From Verpa conica (taxonomy: Eukaryota; Ascomycota; Pezizomycetes; Pezizales; Morchellaceae): DNA of 64,000 nt. Within the stretch, counting starts at the first letter, position 1. Each line of letters begins with the position of its first letter. Position numbers and translations under genes: made by a program. Location of the stretch: the NCBI GenBank assembly GCA_033030425.1, contig JAUFSD010000010.1:1612001-1676000 (forward strand), in the 5' to 3' direction. Under the pieces are notes generated by a model. The model was not told the origin of the DNA, made no database searches, and was given only the letters and a program-made list of their open reading frames with translations. This document shows, in pieces, positions 49,769 through 60,523 of the stretch.

Positions 49769-52067
49769 AGGGTAAGTTTGGCCCCCTGTCTCTTGCTATT
49801 TACTACTCTAATCATTTACATAACAAATAGTTTAGACTGCAATGTAAAACATCTATTCGGCGATTTTCCCAGTGCCAATCTATAAAATCATCGAAAGTCC
49901 AATTTCCTTATTTTCGCCTTCTCAATATCTATCCCCATCACCTCCGCTTGGCTGCCACTATCATAAACCAGGCCCAACTAGAGCATAGATAGGCTTTTGT
50001 GCGTCTTGAAATTTGCACTAGTTGGGTTGGTTGGGAATGGATGATTTATTCTCATAACTTTGATAGGGCTTATTGTCTTCATTATCATTGTTACTCATTT
50101 TTCATCTTCATATCTTGTGGGTGGGTGTTTATCTTTTTTAAGTTTGCTTCTGGTATGGTCCGTATTTCTTTTTTTACAATGATAGTTTTAAGTTTTCTTT
50201 TCCTTTTCTTTCTTGAGACGAGTTTCTATTTTTCCCCCTCGACTTTCTGTCCCGTGTTTTACGTTTCTCACGATCAGATGGCCTTCTGCGTTTTGGAAAG
50301 CGGAGTTCTCTTTTCTGTTTTGATTGAGAGAAGCGGCCCGGTTAGGCATAGGCGCTGGGATCAATGCAAGGGGGTGAATGGATTTAAGTGAGAGAAGTTA
50401 GGAGGTGGGAAATATGGTTACGTACGATTTGATGCTACTCACGATACAGTTGCGTTTTCTAGTTATGTCTTTTTTTTCGCATTGAGTTTTCGTCTTGTCA
50501 ATTTTTGTCACAGTAGAGATGGGAAATACGAGGCGATTTGAGATTTTTTTCCTCCTAGATCCATTTGATCTTTGTTTTATTTTGGTGTTTAATCTTCGTA
50601 AAGTTCTTTGAAGGCGTTACGTTTTAGATAATAGGTGTAGCTGTTGGGATCTGCCAGACTGTGTGAGCTATGTACACCCCTACAGTTGGGACTCTTTATC
50701 GGCGTAACTCGCAAATGTAACCCTCCTTTAGTATAAATATATTACGGACATTTATTTAATCTTTGTGTACCCTTCTTAGAAACCTGGTTTTCTATTTACT
50801 TTGAATATTTTAGGTATGGGATTGCTTGCCAATCTAGTGGCGAGTGATATATAATGATGGAAATATGATAGAGGTAAATAGTGTAGCGCGAAGGCCTAGG
50901 CTCTTATTTTTTTTGGAGTTACTTTACGAAGAAATGTATAATCGTATTTTCCCCATATTAAATTCCTCCTAATGGGTACTTTGTAGGTAGGGAGTAGAGA
51001 CAGATACAAAGGTAGGGAGGCTAATACAATGACTGGAGGTCTCTGGAGTGGGGGTATATAGAGTATGCCAAGAAGAGTAAAAACCGAGTGAATTCTCTAA
51101 CTAACTCCAATAGTAATTTTTTCAAGGATAACCTTCTGAATAGGCAGCTTGCGTTATAATGTGCTTTTTCAAAGAGGAAGTACGTAACAGGGAAGGCCTA
51201 TGGATATATAGAGGGTATTGGAGTGCTTGTAATTGGATAGGTTGGGTGGCTTATTCCTTCATTCGGTTGGTTTAATAGGGATGGATATGAATAATACGAG
51301 TGATTGACTGTGATTTATACATGCCACGTATTAGCTGTTAGATGAGTTAAGACACAAGCGAATTAAAAAAAAGCGCTAGGAAAGTCTGAGAATAATAAGG
51401 ACATTGTAGAATTACAATAGATCCTTTTTAAAAAATACTTCATAGCCTTAGGATTGTTTTGAGTTTTTCTTTTAAGGTAGATTTAGGGTAGAATTTGGTG
51501 GGGTTTTGTGTTGTGTTTGCGAGAATCACTATTTCTTAATAATAAACGCCTGAGTAATGTTATCAAGCTTAAATTCAAGCATATACTGGGATTTGACAAT
51601 TGAAAACGCGACGGAATAAAACCAACTGATATTTATACACACCATAATAAAGGATACAAGAGTGTATAATAATTGTTTTGTACTCCTCCGGGGTAAGAAC
51701 TAGAAAATAGGGGGGTCACGATTTGTATGAGAGAATATCTGCGCACGACGCTACACTATACAGAGTTGACCTCCTGTTTTCTGGGAGAAAACCTTTCCGA
51801 TAACAGCACACTAACCACAATACCTGTAGAATACCCCGAAACCAAAGTCTTTAGAATACCCCCAAAGCCAAACAGAACCAGAAATCTCTAAGACACAAAG
51901 GTTAACCCCCCCCATTCTCTACTACATAGACAAGGTAACCTTTTGAGCATACAAATGCACTTTCACTGCTCTAGCCAGGCTTAAATAAAATATTGTAGTC
52001 CCAGCAGTGGTCACTTTCTTCGTTACGCAACCTCTTGTTTTCTATTTTAGTAACGAGTTGATGGTAA
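49769..52067. other. Intergenic downstream of CDC42
   Basis: Holds the CDC42 3' region and then AT-rich sequence. A stretch near 51660-51725 recurs in diverged form at 52850-52915. No gene recognised; the 130-codon frame at 49999-50391 is Phe-rich, as expected of chance T-rich sequence. Confidence 0.55.
51660..51725 (+). repeat. Dispersed repeat, copy 1
   Basis: Shares gtaYaataatt, gtactc and taagaactagaaaa with 52850-52915 in the same order. About 60 bp aligns with small gaps. Origin unknown. Confidence 0.5.
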
Positions 52068-52076
52068 CATTACACC
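52068..52076. repeat. 9-bp target-site duplication, left of MITE 1
   Basis: cattacacc, identical to 52516-52524. Confidence 0.85.
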
Positions 52077-52515
52077 TAGTCTCGTGCCCATCCCCTACGG
52101 CGCAGCTTGCTGCGTCACCGTAGGGTCTGGAGCAGTAAAGTCCCGAAATCTTTCGGAGCTACCCCCGAAAACCTCCGCGAAGCTCGGGGCCTTTTATAGC
52201 CTCCGAAGGTACTTAGGATTGTGTGGAGCTGCTATACATTCCTAAGTACCAAGTAACTCCGAGAACCTCCGAAAGACCCCGGCCTGTCGGGGTTTTTCAG
52301 CTAGTTCGGGGGCTCTTCTAGATGACTCGGAGCTTTTATAGGTACTTAGGTTTACGTGCTGGCTCCATACAAAACTTAAGTACCAATTATACCCCGAGAG
52401 CCCCCGAGCCAAAATATGTCCGAAATGCGAACTGGGTAAGCTCGGAGAGGTTAGCACACCAGACCCTACGGTGGCTGCGTAGTAAAAGTAATCATTGGAG
52501 CTGGGAACGAGACTA
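52077..52515 (+). mobile_element. MITE 1: 439-bp TIR element with two internal hairpins (Mutator-like TSD)
   Basis: Begins tagtctcgtgcccatc and ends with the inverted form (gggaacgagacta). The shared inner block caccgtagggtctgg is present in both arms. The 9-bp duplication cattacacc flanks it exactly, and that length is typical of Mutator-like elements. Inside are two palindromes, 52208-52250 and 52341-52384, each starting ggtacttagg and ending with the complement cctaagtacc or cttaagtacc. No coding capacity. GC content is clearly above the surroundings. A second copy in opposite orientation lies at 52986-53435. Confidence 0.85.
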
Positions 52516-52524
52516 CATTACACC
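52516..52524. repeat. 9-bp target-site duplication, right of MITE 1
   Basis: cattacacc, identical to 52068-52076. Confidence 0.85.
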
Positions 52525-52976
52525 ATCAAATTATTAGTATGTATTTCTTTGGCAAAGTAAGGCGAGATTAGGTTCAGAATTGTCCTAGCCTCCACCGCTC
52601 ACCGTTCCTATGTATACCTAAGCACCCAGCAGGTCCGCCGTTACATTAAGCCTCATCGTAACATAGCCCTTATTCCAGGTCTAAGTGTTGCCTCATCTGA
52701 AAGATCAATAGTATAAAGTATTAATCCCTCTTCTCACTAGCTTAACTACGTATGAATAAAACAAGAAAAAAAAAAGCTTAACTACGTCTCGCTGGTCAAG
52801 ACAGCTATAGATCCTACTATGGCAGGTCAAATTTCGAGAAATGATATGGTACAATAATTTGGTACTCGTCCTCTAGGTTAAGAACTAGAAAACGGGCGAA
52901 GCAAAGCCGCGTCACAGCAAGTACCTCTTGCGCTGGGTTATACGGTATCGGCCCTTACTCTATGGCTTAAATTATA
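52525..52976. other. Spacer between the two MITEs
   Basis: AT-rich, no gene. Contains copy 2 of a dispersed repeat at 52850-52915. Confidence 0.6.
52850..52915 (+). repeat. Dispersed repeat, copy 2
   Basis: Diverged copy of 51660-51725, with taagaactagaaaa as the longest shared string. Confidence 0.5.
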
Positions 52977-52985
52977 GGGAAACTC
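52977..52985. repeat. 9-bp target-site duplication, left of MITE 2
   Basis: gggaaactc; the right copy at 53436-53444 is ggaaaactc, one mismatch (G to A). Confidence 0.7.
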
Positions 52986-53435
52986 TAGTCTCGTGCCCAG
53001 CCCCATTATTTGCTGCACGGCACCGTAGGGTCTGGTGTGCTAACTCCTCCGAGCTTGCCTAATTCTTTTTTTCGGGGATATTCCTCTCGGGGGGCTTTCG
53101 GGGAAGATTTGGTACTTACCTTTGTGTGGTTGTCCCACACAAACCTAAGTACCTTTAAAAGGCCGAGCTAGCCAAGGAAAACCCCCCGAGCTCACTGGAA
53201 AGCCCCAGTAGGTCGGGGGGGGGGCGTTCGGGGATTTTCGGCGGAAATTAGGTACTTACATTTGTATGAGGCCATCACACAAACTTAAGTACCCTCGGAG
53301 GTCAAAAGTCCCCCGAGCCAGCCCAATCCCCGAGAGATCCGGAGGTTTTCAGAGATATCCCCGAGATTTCTCGGAAATTTACTGCTCCAGACCCTACGGT
53401 GCTGCGCAGCAAATAATGGGGCTGGGCACGAGACT
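52986..53435 (-). mobile_element. MITE 2: 450-bp TIR element, inverted relative to MITE 1
   Basis: The terminal inverted repeats (tagtctcgtgcccagcccca and its complement) are nearly perfect over about 50 bp. The left arm continues ggtctggtgtgctaac and matches the right arm of MITE 1 in reverse. The right arm, read inward, continues ggtctggagcagtaaa and matches the left arm of MITE 1. So the two are copies in opposite orientation. Internal hairpins are at 53111-53153 and 53251-53293. No coding capacity. The element ends 54 bp from the stop codon of the gene at 53490, so it probably lies in that gene's 3' untranslated region. Confidence 0.85.
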
Positions 53436-53444
53436 AGGAAAACT
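53436..53444. repeat. 9-bp target-site duplication, right of MITE 2
   Basis: ggaaaactc, one mismatch to 52977-52985. Confidence 0.7.
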
Positions 53445-53489
53445 CGTATAATAATAATAATAATATAATGGATGCGGATTATATAACTG

Positions 53490-54288
53490 TTACGCTTCAT
53501 CCTCCCCAAACCAATGAACCAATTCCTTCAACCTCTCGTCTGAAGACATCCCTAAAATATCGTCGAGTAGGATTTCTACCCTGTCTTCATCTGACCGAAG
53601 CTCTAACCCCTTATTTAGCTCAATTATAAAGTCTTTCTCAGAGCACCAAGTGACTGGTCTTGCATAATAGTGACCGCACTTTGAAACTTTCCCCTGAGTA
53701 TCACCATCTTCAAAAATCATAATAGCGCTAAAGTCTATGTGTAGAGTAACATAAAACCTGCGCATCACAAGCCGGAAATTGTTGGTTGGCTGATCACTCT
53801 TCTTCGCTCTCATCTCAAGGCTTTTCCTTTCTTTATAAAGACACCCTTTAAGCATCGTTAAGAGGTAGCGATTATCGGTTAAAGAAAGACCGCTCTGAAG
53901 GTGACTAATATATCTCGTTAGCGACAGATATGGTTAGTCGATAAGGTAGACTTACTAACTTTTTTTTAATAAATGGGCTAGATGATGGTAAAATGTTACT
54001 TCCGTTGTGGAATATTGATCCTGGGAAGTCAATTGATTGTAGTTTGAACTCGGGCGTTATCGGCGCAGAATCATTCCCTTGAACATGATAGAAGGAAATT
54101 CGATAGATATCAGTCGTTTGGGGAGTTTTGTTGTTGAACACCCTTTTCCCATCCACCAAGCCGGACTTTAGAGTAATAAATGGTTATTTAGAGCTCTTTC
54201 AGGTAATTTTATGACCTACCTTGTGCAAATCTATCGCAGGACCGATAGGAATTGAAGGGTGACTTCCAGAATCATACTGGGTTTCCAT
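53490..54288 (-). CDS. Hypothetical three-exon protein, 229 aa
   Basis: Exons 54288-54220, 54165-53960 and 53904-53490. Introns are 54 and 55 nt; intron 2 uses a GTTAGT donor (phase 2) and has CTAAC sequences as branch candidates. The three parts join in one frame: METQYDSGSHPSIPIG, then SGLVDGKRVFNNKTPQ..., then HLQSGLSLTDNRYLL.... The C-terminal part looks folded (RRFYVTLHIDFSAIMIFED; GHYYARPVTWCSEKDF) and ends in an acidic helix region (DRVEILLDDILGMSSDERL). No signal peptide or membrane span. No family recognised. MITE 2 abuts its 3' end. The ankyrin-like gene lies 866 bp away, transcribed divergently. Confidence 0.6.
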
Positions 54289-55153
54289 CACTAGCTGATC
54301 CGTCTAAAAGTAGATGTATCGTATCTGGTTAGCCCACATATTGATAGCCTCTGCTTTAGATGATCCAATGGCCTACATTCTGTCCCTTAAGGGTGGCCGT
54401 CTGGGACTCTATCTGTTCCTTCACTGGGGGTTCCCCGTGTATTTGATCACTACTGGGCCCTGTTTTCTCCTTTGCTATGGTTTTATCCTAAAGTTAAGTA
54501 TAACAGTTAGCAAGTGACTCGGCTTGAGAACTCTATCGTAGCTGAATCGAAAGCTCACACAGGTACTATCAGGTACTGTAGTGTTGGTGGAGGGTTCAGG
54601 GTGGCCACTAGGGTTCATTTCAGCAGTAGCGCGTTAGTGTTATCGGGAGTAGTAGAAGTATATGAGGCGTAATGTACGGTACTGAGATTTCTTTGTCTTA
54701 AGCCAATAGTGCTCTATTCCTAAACACCGTTACATGAGGTAATTGAAGGAAAGCTCACTTTTGAGATTGAATCTACCCCTCAACTAAGGGAATTGAAACC
54801 ATCAACTGTTGGCTTATTCATCAGATGAGATTAGATTAGATTTAGGTATTTCTGACTTGTGGCGGGACAGGTACTACGGGTATGAGGGTGCCTGTATTTC
54901 CCACTGTGGCTCGCTTCTGTTCAGGACTAGGAAGCTGGGTGTAACTGGTGATGATGTATTGTCTAAGAGGTTACGAGCAATCTATCTACTATATCTACTA
55001 GCGTATATCGCCTAGCGTGCTCCACACCACGTAAAGCCAGCGCCGCCACCCAGTACTAGTAATGTGGCCACAGTATTAGTCATTATCACCTACATAAATC
55101 GCCCAACTTCCATCTCTTTTCCGTAGTCATAACTCTATCATCTATCGTCCACC
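54289..55153. other. Divergent promoter region
   Basis: Lies between the 5' ends of the minus-strand orphan gene and the plus-strand ankyrin-like gene. Short open frames only; nothing recognised. Confidence 0.6.
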
Positions 55154-56635
55154 ATGAATGCTGAACGCCGCTACCCCCATAGCGATACCTCCTTGCGGCC
55201 GCGTACAAAGATTCTCCGGTACGCGCAAGAGTCTTTCACAAAAAAAGTCAATAAAGTAGCATTACTTGGATCGGATACCAAAAAGCGCCTTGAGGACCTA
55301 AGTGAGAGAGATGTTGAAGCACTGGTAAACTGCTTGGTCCAAGATTTGGAGTCCTTTCCGTGCGCGACGAGCTCGGAGGGTATTGCCATATCAAAACTCC
55401 CAGAGAACCTCAAAACCCGCACGCTCTCTTCCCACTCCAACTCCTGCAGCATACATAAAAAAATCCCAGCGCCACTTTTGGATAGCCTAGGCAAGAAGCT
55501 TCTACACATTGCCAAAGAACCACCATTCCCATTATACCTCACAAGAAGCCGATATTTTGACACCTTTATCGCGATCGAAGGTGTCTGGTCTGAAGAGATA
55601 GCAGAATTTTCTAAGCCTACAATCCCGAACTGCCCGCTCTATCAAAAGAACAATTGTAGCGGTTGTAGGGTGAGAAGGGTTCTTAGTGATGGGCTACTAT
55701 TAGACGCTCTATTAGTTGCAGACTATTTTGAGGATTCAGGACTGAGGCTCTGGTTGGTTCTGGCGTGGATGAAATTAACGCAAGATGTACCAGACCAGGT
55801 TCATGATCGTGGAGAATTGAGGTTCGATGAGAGGATAGAAGAGGTCAATATGATGAAGAAGAATTTGGAAAGGTTAAGGGTAGCAGAATCGAGTACCGGA
55901 GGGGGGTCTGCGGTTGCGGAAGCAGCAAAGAGCTGTTCGGACACCGGGTTACAACTGGTCAGCGGCGCTAAGATAGAGGTTACCGAGGAGCTTTTAAAGG
56001 CAGCACGAGATGAAAGGCAGGGTATACAGGCTATGGAAATATTGCTGGCCAAGGACCCAAAAATTGCCATCCCCCAGGCAGTCCTTACTACAGCAGCTGG
56101 AAACATTTGGCAAGGCAAGGAGATGATAGAGTTGCTATTAGGCAGAGGGTATAGTATCGTGATCACTGAGACGGTTTTAGTGGTAGCTGCAAGAAACTCT
56201 TCGGACGGCAAAGAGATCATGGAGCTATTGCTGGCTAGGGACCCAGATATCGAGATCACCGAAGCAATTATGGTAGCGGCGGCAGGAAATTGTTCGGAGG
56301 GTAACGAGATTATAGAGTTACTATTGGCGATGCGCGCGAATATCCAGATAACCGAGGCGGTATTAGTGGCCGCAGCAGCGAATTGGGGGCATGGAAAAGA
56401 GATCATAGAAGTACTGCTGTCTCGAGATGCTAAAATCAAGATTACCGAGGAAGTTCTGCTGGCGGCGGCGGGTAATAATAGGTACGGAAAGGAAGTTATG
56501 GAGGTGCTGTTAAGCAGAGACAGTAGCATGAAAGTTGCCCCGGCCGTCGTGGATGCGGTGCTGAAAAACGAGTTTTGTGGTAAGAAGATCATGAAGTTGC
56601 TACCTGCTAGTAGAATTCTCAAAAATCTGAGTTAG
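55154..56635 (+). CDS. Protein with fungal NLR/HET-type ankyrin-like repeats, 493 aa
   Basis: Single exon. Residues 1-270 have no domain I recognise. They include a Cys cluster (CPLYQKNNCSGCRVRR) and a hydrophobic stretch LRLWLVLAWMKL. From about residue 275 to 477 there are roughly six repeats of about 34 aa with the pattern ITE-x-VL-x-AAA-GN-x3-GKEIIE-x-LL-x-RD. Such repeats are common C-terminal modules of fungal NLR and heterokaryon-incompatibility proteins, where they are thought to sense ligands. Here there is no NACHT or NB-ARC P-loop and no HET domain upstream, so this is either a stand-alone repeat protein or a truncated derivative. The start is the first ATG of the frame, preceded by a CCACC context. 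Confidence 0.8.
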   Translation: MNAERRYPHSDTSLRPRTKILRYAQESFTKKVNKVALLGSDTKKRLEDLSERDVEALVNCLVQDLESFPCATSSEGIAISKLPENLKTRTLSSHSNSCSIHKKIPAPLLDSLGKKLLHIAKEPPFPLYLTRSRYFDTFIAIEGVWSEEIAEFSKPTIPNCPLYQKNNCSGCRVRRVLSDGLLLDALLVADYFEDSGLRLWLVLAWMKLTQDVPDQVHDRGELRFDERIEEVNMMKKNLERLRVAESSTGGGSAVAEAAKSCSDTGLQLVSGAKIEVTEELLKAARDERQGIQAMEILLAKDPKIAIPQAVLTTAAGNIWQGKEMIELLLGRGYSIVITETVLVVAARNSSDGKEIMELLLARDPDIEITEAIMVAAAGNCSEGNEIIELLLAMRANIQITEAVLVAAAANWGHGKEIIEVLLSRDAKIKITEEVLLAAAGNNRYGKEVMEVLLSRDSSMKVAPAVVDAVLKNEFCGKKIMKLLPASRILKNLS

Positions 56636-57716
56636 TGCCATTACCTCGATATTCTCAGTTGAATCTGAAAGTATATTAATATTAATATTATTGCAATATA
56701 GGGGATGCACCTCTCACCCTACCAAATCCCAGTAATCAACTAGCCGAGGATTCTTTATCCGAACCGGACAAGTTGCGAGATAATAGTGCAGGGCCTGTCT
56801 AACAACACCTCTTGTACGAGTAACACTCCTAGTACCTCTTGTAAATCAAGAAAAACTAATGAAGGATTTACACTATAACTAGTTACATCGAGGATTTGCA
56901 TTTAGGGCTGAGGTGGGTACGAGATTCGAGAAGAGGCTTATGCCTGGACCCTGTGCTGTTGTATGAGCCAGTACTATTACCCCACTTCTTGTTTTGTTTG
57001 GTGTGGTCATATGTTATCTCTATTCATGTTTTTTTGTCGGATTAAGTGCTCGCTTAGTCTTTACTCAAACCTCCGGTATAGAGCTTCTCCATGCTGCCCT
57101 CAAAAAATGCTAGAGATGTGGGTTTGGGCGCCCAATTAGAGCCCCAAGTACCTACGATTTCTACTCCCCCGCAGACCCAAATTGGCTGCCTAGGCAATCT
57201 TTCTAGACCTTCTACTAATGTTTATAACCATCTGGTAGTCTGTTCAAGGCAAAGAGAAAGCCAGATCGTAGATGACTGAGCATTGTGGTCCTTCCTTAGT
57301 TCGGTATAATTTAAAGCCGTCCTATCCCATGCATGACCTGAAACGACGTTATTTCGTAGTATGAGCGGTGTGAACTCTTGATTCCCTTTAGTGCAATGAC
57401 AAACAACTCAACATAGACCCACCTACGACCTATGATTTTATTGCTAGTATAATCTTTACCCATTAGAGTAGCTCTAGTTTTGCCCTCTAAAATTTCTTTA
57501 AATTTTCGGTAAAAGGCTGTAGACACCATTCAAGGTCTCAGCCTAGGTATGCATTGAAGATATAGCAACTCTAGGTGGTTTATATCCCGAAGCGTTATAC
57601 GATCTATCACTCTTGCCATAGTCTAAAACACCCATCACGTGAACTGAAATTTTAAAACTTCATGAACTTTAATATATCATGTCTCAATGACTCATAAACA
57701 ATCCTAATATCATAAA
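56636..57716. other. Convergent intergenic region
   Basis: Between the ends of the ankyrin-like gene (plus) and the transporter (minus). AT-rich with a TTAATA microsatellite near 56670. No gene recognised. Confidence 0.6.
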
Positions 57717-59646
57717 TCAAACATCCTGCGGCCTTTGCGAAACATTCTCCCTCAGCTCCAGTGTCACGTCACCCTTCGCGTCCTCTCCTAGAGCAGCAAC
57801 CTTCCTATCCAATGCCTCCTCCTCTCCGGCTTCAACTACATCAACTTGACCAAACAACTTATCCATACGCTCTAGTGAAATATTCTTCGTCTCCGGGAGG
57901 ATTATAAACACAGATACCTACACCTTCAGTCAGCCACAGCTACGATGATCAACGAATCGGGATAACTCACGAGTGCTGCAACATTGAGCGAAAACAACAG
58001 CCAGTAACTCCTCGCACCAACCTTCTCGTTAAAACGAGGCCATGGCTGGGTGATGGCTAGAAGGAAGGAGGTTTGTCCAAGCATGGATAGTCCAAAAGCT
58101 TTATCTCGAACATGTTGTGGGAAGATCTCGGAAGCAACAACAGGGGCTATGGGGCCGTTGGACCAGCAGTATGTCAGACCTACGATGAACAGCATGGCAA
58201 CTTCCACAACTGCTGCAGCTTTATTTCTATTGTCTGTTAGCTCATAACTACCTAGACCAGACAATCGGGTAGGGTCTTACTTGTTATCTGGGAATGAAGT
58301 TGTGAGAGATGACAGAATTAATAGTGCAAGTGCTTGAATTGAGAACCCAGCAAGGAGTAAGGTCTTTCGTCCGAACCGATCAACAGTGAAGGTATTCACA
58401 AGAACGATGAATAGCTGTAGTACACTCTGGATACCGTTGATTGCGAGGGCCTGGGAACCAGAGTCCCATCCAAGTGACTTGTAGATCAACACGGCGTACA
58501 TAGTAACTGCAGCGATTCCTCCAACCTATAACTTAGGTTAGAACAGAATTAAGCTATAATGTAGAATAGACTCAAACCTGTTGAAGCGCAGCAGCATAGA
58601 AACCATAAAGAAGACGTTTCCGCATCGCAGGAGACTTTAGTAAACCCCAATATCCGGGGATCTCATGGCGTTGTCTGTACTCCCGAGACATGACGAGTTC
58701 TCGAAATTCAATCTGGACATGCTCACTTTGAGGAGTGCCTGAACGAATCTTGGCGAGGATCCGAAGGGCGTTGTCAGGGTCGTCGGGGTATTTCTCGAGC
58801 TGCGGAAGTTAGTAACCTGGCATATGAGGAGAGACTAAAAACTCACAAGCCATCGAGGAGACTCCGGATACCAGAATGATAAAGTGATGAAAAAGATCCC
58901 GATAGGGATTTGGATTGCGTTCGAGACTCTCCAAGCAATGTTGTTGGGGGACTTATGGAAGGACATTCCGTAGCCTGCCCAGAAGGCAATAAGGGTTCCT
59001 AGCTGATACCCGAATTGCGAGACTGTGCCAACGAAGCTACCACGGAGCTTTGTAGGGGCGCATTCTGCAACGTAAAGATTCGTTGCGACATATACGCATC
59101 CGAATCCAAGACCTCTGTCAATAGGTGTTAGATAGGGCTTGGTACATGGGTTTTTAGGTTGTACTCACGTTATCAAACGACCAAGAATCAGAACCCCGAA
59201 TGTGTTTGGTACGCATTGTACGACACTGTAAGAAGACATTAGACTTGGCGTTAATCATTTTATATAGGCTGCTACTAGTACTTACACCCCAACAATCATG
59301 AGAGCGATAGAAACTCTCAGGGCCCATAACCGTCCCACAACGTTGGCAAGGGTACCAGCGACAAACAGCTGGGCAAAGCCTATACAGTATGTTAGCCTAG
59401 AGTTCCAGATCTCTAAGAGCTAGAAAAAAAGATACTAAACTCACCTGTTGTAGCCCACGGAATAGTAGCAATAATCCCAGATCTATTGGCGTCCACATTG
59501 TAATAATCCTGGAATTGTTCATCTGCTAGAATAACAGACATAATTCCAGCATCGTAGCCATTAAAGCAGGTAGCAAACACCATTCCATACAGCATAAGAG
59601 CTGCATGTCGGTCATCTGGAGGCAAAAATCTTTGTAGGAACCCCAT
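57717..59646 (-). CDS. MFS sugar-porter family transporter
   Basis: Proton-coupled sugar uptake carrier of the plasma membrane, twelve predicted spans. Eight exons: 59646-59445, 59379-59286, 59225-59169, 59114-58847, 58799-58578, 58525-58281, 58226-57971 and 57917-57717, giving 514 aa, the usual length. Family marks in order: GYDAGIMSVILADEQF in span 1, GRLITGLGFGCVYV after the exon 3/4 join, YVAECAPTKLRGSFVGT, PESPRWL, VDRFGRKTLLL and ILPETKNISLERMDKL. The C-terminal tail is acidic and cytosolic. The substrate cannot be read from sequence. The GH127 glycosidase lies 877 bp upstream on the same strand, which makes an arabinose-containing sugar or a sugar from plant or glycoprotein debris a reasonable guess. 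Confidence 0.92.
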
Positions 59647-60523
59647 CTTCGGCCTTACTTTGTTGAAGTGGGAGAGACTATTCTCGTGGGTGGAATCTAG
59701 GCCAACCCAGTATATAGAGCTACGAGCACAGACCCGTTAAATGGAGTTTAATAGTCCGGGAAAAGCTTTTGATTTAGCCGCGAGAATATCAGGTCGATGG
59801 CATGATTGATATGATATCTGTGGCTGCCTCCACACGAAGAACTGTGTGCGGGGTGCCGATCATGACTGGAATGTACTCTGCCGCATGAACCCCAATGTTG
59901 TGGTAGAGTACTGACATTAAAAAAAAGATTATAACTAGTTAGATGTGGCCATATAATATGGAGGTTGTATGGGCTGTAGGGTTCATTGGCTACCAGTAGT
60001 GATTTACCGACCCGTTCAATAAGTTTAGAGTGGTGCATATATAGCTAACCAGTAATTAAAGCTTGTTATTAGTAATTTCCAATTAACCATACTGCATCTC
60101 ATCGGGGTAGAAGATATAACAACCGAACCTGTGACCAAAGAATTTACCCAGTGTCTCTGCAGGGGTTCATCTAGATATCGGTAAGAATTACATTCCTGAG
60201 GCTGTCGGTGTCGTATAGTGGGGCCCCGACTTTCGCTTAAGCATCAGCAAAGTGCGGGGGATAAAGGCTCGGTTAAACTCGTCGCGAGACCGAGAGAAAC
60301 CGGGGTGAAGACTGGGTATAACAACATGCATCCCAATGATGGGGTTCGGGGCCATACAGTATATCCTAGCCCCCAATGGCCAATCATGAAGTTTTTGGTA
60401 TAGGCCAAGGTTATAGCTCAATATAGACCTAAATTGTGGCTTTTCTAAGTAAGGAGCCAGGAATTAAAGATAGATGATTGCTTCTTTGATTTCCAGGGTG
60501 ACTAACTACAAGCTCGACCCGCA
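59647..60523. other. Region between GH127 gene and transporter
   Basis: 877 bp holding the end of the GH127 transcript and the promoter of the transporter. No additional gene recognised. Confidence 0.6.

Noticed and set aside
49999..50391. 130-aa Phe/Ser-rich open frame after CDC42
   Set aside because: T-rich 3' flanking sequence gives Phe-rich chance frames; no motif.
55801..56622. 273-aa minus-strand open frame opposite the ankyrin-like repeats
   Set aside because: Antisense shadow produced by the regular repeat codons.
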